Assembly: GCF_013137895.1 (NCBI RefSeq)
Contig: NZ_CP053538.1
Location: 2,883,001-2,947,000, forward strand
Source of the DNA: Hymenobacter taeanensis
GTDB taxonomy: Bacteria; Bacteroidota; Bacteroidia; Cytophagales; Hymenobacteraceae
DNA length: 64,000 nucleotides
Direction of reading: 5' to 3'
Shown: in pieces, positions 15,568-22,725 of the stretch
Numbering within the stretch: the first letter of the stretch is position 1
Layout: every line of letters begins with the position of its first letter
Made by a program: the position numbers and the translations under genes
The notes under the pieces: generated by a model
Database searches by the model: none
What the model was told of the DNA's origin: nothing
Seen by the model: the letters and a program-made list of their open reading frames with translations, nothing else

Positions 15568-16374
15568 TTAGTGCCTGCTCATGGGCTGTGAAGTATTGAG
15601 GGTGTTACGGTCGTTGAGGGCCCAGCTGAACGAGAGGTACTCAATGGTGGCCGTTGGCTCAATGGGGGTTTGCGTGTAATGAGTAATAAATGCTCGCACC
15701 TCAGAGGGAGAACCAAAATCCTTGGCATATGCATCAAAAAGGCCCGAGAGCTTCAGGTGCGTAGCCGTGAGCAGGTTGAAGTTAGAGTCGTTGAGGTAGC
15801 GCCGCGTTTGAGCATCTAGCTGCTGATCAAGCCGGCTGCCGTCGTAGGCCTCCTTTGGCATGGGTGCTGCCGAGGCCGACGCGTACATCAGCCCGAAATG
15901 AATGCGTGGATCGGGCGTAGAGCTGCTTAATTTTTCGCGCTCAATCTGGTTGAGCGAGTACGTCTGGCCACCCACGTTTACTACCGGTGCCTCCCACGGC
16001 GACTTCGCACCGCTAAGTGCTTTCACCCGGATGTCGTTGATGCTACTTACGGGGTAGTACTGCACCACCAAATAAGCGGCAGAGGCATTGTACACATTAA
16101 GCCAGAAGGCTTTGGTCTCCTGAGGCGTCCAGGCGGCGCTAGGGGTTACCTTGCGCAGGCTCATCAAGTAGTCTAGCAGCTCCGCCTCATCTTCCTGCAA
16201 ACCCTGGTAGTCCAGCCGGCCCTCGTAGGTTACATGGCGATTCAGTAGGTCGCTCCAGGGTTCATGCAAGCGCTGAAGCGAGGTTTGGCTATCGGCGTGT
16301 ACAAATGTGGGCGCCAGTGCTAGCAGCCAGATCAGCCAAGCATAGCGTGACAAGAAAGTAAGGGCAACAGGCAT
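15568..16374 (-). CDS. DUF547 family exported protein
   Basis: A 268-residue protein with an N-terminal signal peptide or anchor (WLIWLLALAPTFVHAD) and the DUF547 domain: TKAFWLNVYNASAAYLVV, then the DPRIHFGLMYASASAAPMP region. In most DUF547 members this second block holds cysteines (as in HFALNCASxSCP), which are replaced here by Tyr/Ser/Ala. The reported link of some members to papain-like fold therefore may not mean catalysis here. Function unknown; single gene, divergent from nothing, with a 345-bp AT-rich gap upstream. Confidence 0.82.
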   Translation of the reverse strand: MPVALTFLSRYAWLIWLLALAPTFVHADSQTSLQRLHEPWSDLLNRHVTYEGRLDYQGLQEDEAELLDYLMSLRKVTPSAAWTPQETKAFWLNVYNASAAYLVVQYYPVSSINDIRVKALSGAKSPWEAPVVNVGGQTYSLNQIEREKLSSSTPDPRIHFGLMYASASAAPMPKEAYDGSRLDQQLDAQTRRYLNDSNFNLLTATHLKLSGLFDAYAKDFGSPSEVRAFITHYTQTPIEPTATIEYLSFSWALNDRNTLNTSQPMSRH

Positions 16375-16719
16375 GATAGAAGAGAGCAGGTAAAATACGA
16401 ATGCGGCAGCTCTTATCGGTAGGGCAGAAACCTTTCAGGGAGTGTAAAGGCACTCCGGAATGCACCAGCGCGCGGAAACATATTCCCTTGCTACATCAGA
16501 TAAGATTAGCTCTCAAAAATACATTAAATATTGTGTATAAACCGAATACAATATAATAATTTAAGTGATATAAGAGGTTTGGTTCAACTGTTAATACAGG
16601 CAAATATTTGACAGTGAGTACTATAGGGTAAAATGGTATTGGTATAAGGCAAAAATATTAATGGCTTTAGAACGAAAATATGTTATACAATGTGGTAACA
16701 CGGCTGTAATAATGCTGTG
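16375..16719. other. AT-rich gap without a gene
   Basis: No credible ORF or RNA. Bases 16501-16560 hold only 12 G/C in 60, far below the surrounding genes. On the minus strand a TATTTTTG (16650-16657) fits the -7 consensus but is 276 bp from the DUF547 start and lacks a -33 partner. Confidence 0.6.
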
Positions 16720-17544
16720 CTACAAAGCCTTGTAGCTCTTGACCGTGAGCGTATCACCTACGTGAAGGATACCTGTTGCGGGGCCAGTTACATTTTGGCC
16801 AAATATGGCTTTACCTTCTTCAATGCGGTAGCTGGCTAGCGTCCGGAGGGGCTCAGTGTGGGGGTGCCTTTGGCCTGTGTGCTGGTTAATAGTCGTAAGC
16901 ACGCAGCGGGCGCAGGCCCTTACCGCCCGAAAGGTTACTTCCCCAATCTGAAACTCATACCACGTATCTTCGGTGAAGGCCTCTCCGCCGCTGAACACCA
17001 AATTGGGCCGGAAGCGGTCTAAACCCACTGGCTCGGCGAGGTGGCTATTCAGCTCAGCCAACGAGTTCTGCCCAACCAGCAAGTAGGGGTACCCATCGGC
17101 AAAGCTTACGAGCTGATTGTTGGGGTTAAACTCGGGCTCCACTGTGCGGCACACCATATCCGACATATACACCAGTTTGCAAGTCTGGCCTAGCGCAGCT
17201 GTGAGCCACTCATCACACTCAGGGCGGGCCCGCCAGGCAAATACCATGTCATCCCAGATAGTAACAAACAGAGTCTTGTCGGGGGTAGCCTCAAAGGGTA
17301 CGAACAAGGGTAACATCTCGGGGCGGCCGGAGTGGCGGAGCAGAAACCCATTATAGGCCGGCTCTACTTTGAGAAAGGCCATGCCGGGTGTCTGGCGCTG
17401 GGTCATGAATTGGTTACGCTCATTCACAATCAGCCAGCGCCGGTCATGGCGCAAACCCCGGCTATCAAGTTGCGCTTCAGTGAGACGAATACCGCCTAAA
17501 GATTTTACGGGGTAGATATAGAGATCGGAGAGTTGCAAAGTCAT
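16720..17544 (-). CDS. MOSC domain protein (MOCOS/mARC-like)
   Basis: A 274-residue cytosolic protein with an N-terminal MOSC_N beta-barrel (LSDLYIYPVKSLGGIRL, then RGLRHDRRWLIV) and a C-terminal MOSC domain (DRFRPNLVFSGG, VRACARCVLTTIN, FGQNV, VGDTLTV). The two cysteines in CARC are the expected place for molybdenum-cofactor coordination. Related proteins reduce N-hydroxylated compounds or move sulfur to the cofactor, usually with a ferredoxin or b5-type partner, which is not seen next door. Confidence 0.9.
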   Translation of the reverse strand: MTLQLSDLYIYPVKSLGGIRLTEAQLDSRGLRHDRRWLIVNERNQFMTQRQTPGMAFLKVEPAYNGFLLRHSGRPEMLPLFVPFEATPDKTLFVTIWDDMVFAWRARPECDEWLTAALGQTCKLVYMSDMVCRTVEPEFNPNNQLVSFADGYPYLLVGQNSLAELNSHLAEPVGLDRFRPNLVFSGGEAFTEDTWYEFQIGEVTFRAVRACARCVLTTINQHTGQRHPHTEPLRTLASYRIEEGKAIFGQNVTGPATGILHVGDTLTVKSYKAL

Positions 17545-17650
17545 GCCTCAAAGGTAGACGACGAATAGGTGAAGTTGATGAGATAAGTCCACCACCTCTG
17601 CATCATTAGTCAATTGCTGAGAGCGTGTTAAGCTGGTTCTCCCAAAAACT

Positions 17651-17692
17651 AAAAACCTCCCAGCGCCGCAAAATGCAGGGCTGGGAGGTAGT
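17651..17692 (-). terminator. Terminator of the T9SS cargo gene
   Basis: ACCTCCCAGC (17655-17664) and GCTGGGAGGT (17680-17689) pair; the minus strand continues with a T run. Confidence 0.82.
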
Positions 17693-17710
17693 AAAGAGCA
17701 ACTTAGAAAG

Positions 17711-19600
17711 CTACTCTTTGATGAAGCGGCTAGATTTAGCGGTTTGGCCTTGGCCAGCTACACGCATTGTATACATGCCCGCTGGTAGTACCGTAACTGA
17801 TACGGTAGGTTGCGCCTCAGTGAGTTCCTGCGTAAGCACGCGTTGGCCCTGCGCATTATAGATTTCAACGGAGTGCCTGCCGCTCGCTAGGCCACTAACC
17901 GACAAGGAGCTACTGGCCGGAGAGGGGTAAAGCACGAGCTGTGCCCCTGCCTGGTCGCCCACTTTCACCGTTACCACAGCTGAGTAAGTCACTTTCCCGT
18001 CGAGGTCCGTTTGAGCTAAGCGGTAGTACTGCAGGCCGGCAGCAGCGGTACGGTCGAGGTACTCATAAGAAGAAGCGCGCTCAGAAGATCCTTTTCCGTT
18101 CACAAAGCCCAGTGCCCGCCATTTGCCGTTCGGAAGCTGATGCTGCACCTCAAAGCCTTTGTTGTTTAGCTCAACAGCCGTAGCCCACCGCAACCGTACA
18201 GCATTGGCTTCGGCCTGGCCTGTGAATTGGGTTAGCTCAACCGGCAATGGTTTGCCTTTGGCAGCCAGCGTCCAGATACCCATCAGGTCTACCCCGCTTA
18301 GCCGCACCGTATTATTGCCAGCATTCAGGCCGGTTCTGTCGCGGCCTTCCTCACCGAATGTAGTGCCCGAAATAGTAATAGTGGGGGGAAGCTTTGATTT
18401 GAAAAAGGAAAGCTGGCCTTCTGGCAAGGAGTTGATTTCTGACTGCGCGTAGTGCAGCGTCATGGTTATATCCAGGGCAGGGCTGATGGCTGAGTTGCTG
18501 GGACTCACGAAGAAGAAACGGGAAATGGTGGTATTGCCCGTGCCACCAACATATGTTTCACCAGTTAGCCGCGTCACAACCGTTCGGCCAGGGTAAGTGG
18601 TACTTGAGGTTCCGTTTTCTAGTAAAAGTTGCAACCCGGTGTTGGAGAAGGTGTAAGTGCCGTTAGCATTCAGGTTGGTGGCCGTGGCTACTTTCCCTAA
18701 TATGTAACCGTTGGCATTGCTGTTCGTCTTATCGTTCTCCTCTTCATCCAGAGTCGCGTACTGGTCTAGCGTAACGGTGTAGGAATTGGTCTTCAGAATA
18801 GTATTGCGGATGTAAAGCCGACCATTCACGGTGAGGTCACCTGATAGCGGTATAGTTCCGTCTCCGGAATTAACCGCGTAGTTGAAGAAAGTGCCCGCTG
18901 GTGTGCTGATGGCATTAGCAGGCGCAGTATAGCTCAAACGCTGAAAAGTAGGCGCGTTTGAGGGTGTAAAAACATTGTAGTAATACGCGTAATTACTCCC
19001 GGTCAGGTTAGCATACGGAACTGGGTTGTTAGCAGCCCCCCGTAAATAAGCCATCCACTCAAAGGTGGCCGGCTTACCTGCCGTTGACATACTTGCCCAA
19101 GCAACTTTGATCTCCCGTGTAGTTCCTGCGCTTGCCATTTCTCCGCTGACCGGTGAAGGCAGCGCTGAGTTTTGCCACCCTAAGTCCCGGCCTTGCTGTG
19201 TTGGAACCTGCACGGAGCTGCTAGCGGCAGTATTTCCAATGACGACGGCAGCGTCGGCCGCAAAGGGTAAAGTTACGCTGCTCCCTTCCACTCCGGTATT
19301 AAGGCCAGGAGCCGTAGTAAAATTAAAATATAGAACGGCGGGGGTACTGAGGTCTGCTCCCTGCACGCCAATGTAGAGGTACGTTTCATCAAAGGTCATA
19401 TGCCACCGAGTGTCTCCACTCACGGCCCAATTTTGGTCTTTTGACCCATACTCACTATTAAGTGAGGTGGCAGGATCCCCTACGTAGGTAACAACACCGT
19501 CAATGGTAGGGTACTGTTGGGCATTGCCGTTAGGTGAAGCAAAGGCAATGAGCGTTACGAGACAAAATAGGACTCGTAAGTGACTGTATGACTGTTCCAT
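17711..19600 (-). CDS. T9SS type A sorting-domain secreted protein
   Basis: A 629-residue protein exported by Sec and then the type IX system. Signal peptide ends near NAQ (28). Residues about 28-200 (YPTIDGVVTYVGDPATS, TFDETYLYIGVQGADLS) resemble a CBM9/DOMON-like sandwich that may bind sugars. The middle (200-480) is Thr/Asn-rich beta structure without a name. A fibronectin-like part (PVELTQFTGQAEANAVRLRW, about 475-545) precedes the C-terminal sorting domain (LVLYPSPASSSLSVSG, YNAQGQRVL, LPAGMYTMRVAG, RFIKE). It would be released from or attached to the cell surface. Substrate unknown. Confidence 0.88.
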   Translation of the reverse strand: MEQSYSHLRVLFCLVTLIAFASPNGNAQQYPTIDGVVTYVGDPATSLNSEYGSKDQNWAVSGDTRWHMTFDETYLYIGVQGADLSTPAVLYFNFTTAPGLNTGVEGSSVTLPFAADAAVVIGNTAASSSVQVPTQQGRDLGWQNSALPSPVSGEMASAGTTREIKVAWASMSTAGKPATFEWMAYLRGAANNPVPYANLTGSNYAYYYNVFTPSNAPTFQRLSYTAPANAISTPAGTFFNYAVNSGDGTIPLSGDLTVNGRLYIRNTILKTNSYTVTLDQYATLDEEENDKTNSNANGYILGKVATATNLNANGTYTFSNTGLQLLLENGTSSTTYPGRTVVTRLTGETYVGGTGNTTISRFFFVSPSNSAISPALDITMTLHYAQSEINSLPEGQLSFFKSKLPPTITISGTTFGEEGRDRTGLNAGNNTVRLSGVDLMGIWTLAAKGKPLPVELTQFTGQAEANAVRLRWATAVELNNKGFEVQHQLPNGKWRALGFVNGKGSSERASSYEYLDRTAAAGLQYYRLAQTDLDGKVTYSAVVTVKVGDQAGAQLVLYPSPASSSLSVSGLASGRHSVEIYNAQGQRVLTQELTEAQPTVSVTVLPAGMYTMRVAGQGQTAKSSRFIKE

Positions 19601-19622
19601 AGCTCATGTGTTTGTTATAGTA

Positions 19623-19651
19623 ACAAGATACGTAAAACATGGCGATTCAAA
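19623..19651 (-). promoter_or_regulatory. Likely promoter of the T9SS cargo gene
   Basis: Read on the minus strand: TTTG (19648-19651), 17 bases, then TATCTTGT (19623-19630), close to the Bacteroidota -33/-7 pattern, in an AT-rich leader 23 bp from the ATG. Confidence 0.5.
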
Positions 19652-19704
19652 TTATTTTTATAAAAAAATCAATTTGTGTACTGCGAGCGTACTTGGCGAA
19701 AACA

Positions 19705-19740
19705 AGTGAGCCGGCCTCCTGAGGTGGAAGCCGGCTCACT
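19705..19740 (-). terminator. Terminator of the S8 peptidase gene
   Basis: AGTGAGCCGGC (19705-19715) and GCCGGCTCACT (19730-19740) are perfect complements; on the minus strand TTGTTTTCG follows. Confidence 0.85.
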
Positions 19741-19756
19741 AAGCGGTGTAAAAAAA

Positions 19757-21397
19757 CTATTGAGCGGACTGCTGACGGGCCAACTCTACAGCGCGGTATA
19801 AGTTCACTACGCCTCCCGTTTCCGATAGCTCCCGGAAGTCAACCAGCTTCTTGGTGCCGGGCTGATGCACCTGCGTATGCACGGGCTCCGCCGACTGCAG
19901 TATTATGCGCTTCAACTGCGTGGCAGTAAGTGAAGGAAAGTATGATTTGAGCACCGCTGCTATACCGGCTACCACGGGCGCCGCCATGCTGGTACCGCTT
20001 TTGTTGGCATATTTGCTGCCCGGAATAGTAGAGTAAATCTGATTGCCGGGGGCAAAAACGTCTACCGCGTGCCGGCCATAGTTGGAGAAGTTGGCTGTCA
20101 GGTCGGCGTTGTTGGTGCGGGAAGAGGCCCCTACGGTCATCATGTTGGGAATGCGCTGACCGTTCTGGAAAACGGGGGCCGGGTACTGCATCTCCTGGTC
20201 GAGATTTTTGCTCTCATTGCCGGCTGAGTGCACCAGCAGCACCCCTTTGGAACCGGCGTAGCGGATGGCCTCTTCCACGGCAGCGCGCTGAGGCGAGTAG
20301 TACTTGCCAAAGCTCATATTAATGATGCTGGCCCCATTATCCACGGCGTATCGAATAGCGTTGGCCACGTCTTTGTCGCGCTCATCGCCATTGGGCACGG
20401 CCCGTACGGCCATCAGGCGCACGTTGGAAGCTAGGCCAAGAATTCCCAAGCCATTGTCGCGGTCGGCGCCGATAATGCCGGCTACGTGGGTGCCGTGGCT
20501 GGGCTCGGGGCCGTAAAGGTCGTTGTTGCCGTAGCGGCGTTCTTTCACGTCATTGGAGTGATCTTTTACCACGCCCCGCGGGTCAAACTTCAGGTTCAGG
20601 CTATACTCAAGCTGATTTTTAGTGTCGGTCAGGGCTTCTTTTATTTCCTCCAGCACGGCTTCCAGGGAAGGGTAACCTGCCTGCACCAAGTTTTGATAGA
20701 GGCCCTGGGTAACGGCCAGCAGCTGAGGGTCGGTGGTGGGAGGGTGGTGCAGAGTAGCCGTATCGAGAGCCGGCACGTTGAGGGCTTGCTTTACCGCTTG
20801 GGCGCCTTGTTGGTTCTCGGTGTAGGCCTCTTCAATTTCCTTTAGCCGTTGGGTATTTTCCTTGAGCTTCTCATTGTAGGTTTTGTTCACCTTCACGTAG
20901 AGGTCGTAGTCGGCACGCTGGGCGGCCGGTACGGTAGCGCGGGTTTTCCCTTTGAAGCGAGGCTGCAACCGGGCCAGCAGGCGGGTGTCTTCGTAGGTGT
21001 CAATATCTACGTTGCGGCCGTCGGGCCCACCCAGGAAGCTCCAGCCATACGCATCATCTATGTAGCCATTCTGATCATCATCAAGGCCATTGCCCGCCAC
21101 TTCCCTAGCGTTGCGCCAGAGCAGCCGCTTTAAGTCTACGTGAGCCGTATCAATGCCGGCATCAATAATAGCCACCGTGACAGGAACCGAAGCCCGGCCT
21201 TGTAAGAGCTCAGCGTATGCGCGCGTGGCACTTACGCCCATTACGCCATCTTGCTGCGGGTCTAGCAGGTACCACTGGGGCGTAGTAGTGGGGGCCGGAG
21301 CCGCCGGAGCAGGTGCTGGCGTTTGGGCCAGAGAGAGGGCAGGCAGCAACAGGCCTAGAGCCAGAAGCCGCAACTGAGAAGGGAGGGGAAAGGACAT
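19757..21397 (-). CDS. Subtilisin-like S8 serine peptidase with large insert
   Basis: An exported 546-residue peptidase. A signal peptide and a Pro/Ala/Thr linker (25-40) come first. The triad is D79 (VAIIDAGID), H301 (SHGTHVAG) and S470 (SGTSMAAP), with oxyanion N394 (SAGNES). Between D79 and H301 there are 222 residues, far more than the roughly 30 in subtilisin; they include GLDDDQNGYIDDAYGWSF (a calcium-like acidic loop near 104-121) and a helical, charged stretch (about 150-290). Similar inserts occur in Bacteroidota S8 members. No T9SS domain at the end, so it is probably periplasmic. Confidence 0.93.
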   Translation of the reverse strand: MSFPLPSQLRLLALGLLLPALSLAQTPAPAPAAPAPTTTPQWYLLDPQQDGVMGVSATRAYAELLQGRASVPVTVAIIDAGIDTAHVDLKRLLWRNAREVAGNGLDDDQNGYIDDAYGWSFLGGPDGRNVDIDTYEDTRLLARLQPRFKGKTRATVPAAQRADYDLYVKVNKTYNEKLKENTQRLKEIEEAYTENQQGAQAVKQALNVPALDTATLHHPPTTDPQLLAVTQGLYQNLVQAGYPSLEAVLEEIKEALTDTKNQLEYSLNLKFDPRGVVKDHSNDVKERRYGNNDLYGPEPSHGTHVAGIIGADRDNGLGILGLASNVRLMAVRAVPNGDERDKDVANAIRYAVDNGASIINMSFGKYYSPQRAAVEEAIRYAGSKGVLLVHSAGNESKNLDQEMQYPAPVFQNGQRIPNMMTVGASSRTNNADLTANFSNYGRHAVDVFAPGNQIYSTIPGSKYANKSGTSMAAPVVAGIAAVLKSYFPSLTATQLKRIILQSAEPVHTQVHQPGTKKLVDFRELSETGGVVNLYRAVELARQQSAQ

Positions 21398-21555
21398 GCA
21401 GGAATGGAACGCGGGCGAATCTTATAAAACGGGCTATACGAAGGCGCGAGGAAGTCAGGCTATACCTACAGAAGGTAGTAGCACACTACGCTACAGACGG
21501 TACCTAGGCCACCTCCGACGCATGCCTGCCTGATTTTAAAACGAAACTCTTGGGC

Positions 21556-22461
21556 TTACATGCGGTAATACGTTTCCGCCGCGAGAGGAGCGGGTACATG
21601 CGTTTCGCCGAGCAATTGCTTCAGGTTGATTTCAATGTTGCGGGCAATAGTGGTAACGGGGGTATCGGTGGGGCGGTTGGTGAACGGGTCCTGCAGGTAG
21701 CGGGCCGTGCGCTCCAGCAGGAAATAGGTGGTGGCAATGCCCAGCAACAGCGGCACCTCCCAGCGGCCAATGGTTTCTACCAGCCCCAACGACAGAGTAA
21801 TGAGGAAAAGGTAGATGAATAAGTAAATAAGGAGCCGGTAACTGGTAGGGAATACTGTGCCGTTGATGCGCTCAGCGCGGCCCATAGCATCGCAGAGGCG
21901 CACCAGCGTGGCATCTAGCTGCACCTGCTGAAAGCTGTTTAGCGCATCCTCCCGGAAAAGCTCCTTGATCTGATGGGCATGGAGGTCTAGCAGAGCCAGG
22001 GGCTTATTGGCGTGGTGCTGAATGTAGGTAAGCTCGTGCATAGAAAGAAACTGCTCCAGCAGGTGCATAGGATCTTGGCCCCGCAACGACTGGCCCAGGC
22101 TGTAGCACCAGGCTATCTGACGATAGGCCATAACCTGGATGGAAAGGGCCGGCGGCAGCGAGGCGGCATCTGATACAAACGTCCTGATCTGCAGTACCAG
22201 GGTGCGCGAGTCGTTGGTGATGGCGCCCCATACCTTGCGGGCTTCCCACCACCGGTCATACGACTGGCTGATTTTAAACGCCAGCAGCAGCGAGATAGAC
22301 CCACCCAGTACCGTCGGGAGCTGCAGCGGAATCAGGGGGATGTCCTGCGCGAAGAACTGCTTCAGCACCTGAAATAACACCGAGATAAGCAGCACACGAA
22401 TGATATCGGGCAGTATGTCTCGGAAAATGTAGCGGATGGGAAGCCGGGTATCAAGCAGCAT
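21556..22461 (-). CDS. Bestrophin family ion channel
   Basis: A 301-residue inner-membrane protein of the bestrophin/UPF0187 family, which in bacteria forms pentameric channels. The family block SYDRWWEARKVWGAITNDSR lies near residues 65-85; a hydrophobic pair precedes it (IIRVLLISVLFQVLKQFF) and another follows (LLIYLFIYLFLITLSLGLV). The ATG at 22461 is preferred because MLLDTRLPIRYIFRDI is where relatives begin; the extra upstream residues in frame are not conserved-looking. Transported ion unknown. Confidence 0.9.
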   Translation of the reverse strand: MLLDTRLPIRYIFRDILPDIIRVLLISVLFQVLKQFFAQDIPLIPLQLPTVLGGSISLLLAFKISQSYDRWWEARKVWGAITNDSRTLVLQIRTFVSDAASLPPALSIQVMAYRQIAWCYSLGQSLRGQDPMHLLEQFLSMHELTYIQHHANKPLALLDLHAHQIKELFREDALNSFQQVQLDATLVRLCDAMGRAERINGTVFPTSYRLLIYLFIYLFLITLSLGLVETIGRWEVPLLLGIATTYFLLERTARYLQDPFTNRPTDTPVTTIARNIEINLKQLLGETHVPAPLAAETYYRM

Positions 22462-22725
22462 AAGCGGGTGAACAAGGACACGGAAAACAGGTGTACCCGG
22501 GTTAACGATGAGAGAGCAGCTAGGGATACTTAGAAGTGATAAAGGAGCCAGCATGCAGCAACAACCAGGGGTATTTTCGGTTTACTAGCTCCGGCTACCT
22601 AGCTGGTAGCCGTTACCAGCTCTTTGTCTGGAGCGGGCAGAGTAGAATGGTTTTGCTACTCTGCAACCTCCCAGCTAGGCCTGTATCTTTACTGCTCCGC
22701 TATTACCCTCCCCCGACGTTTCTCC

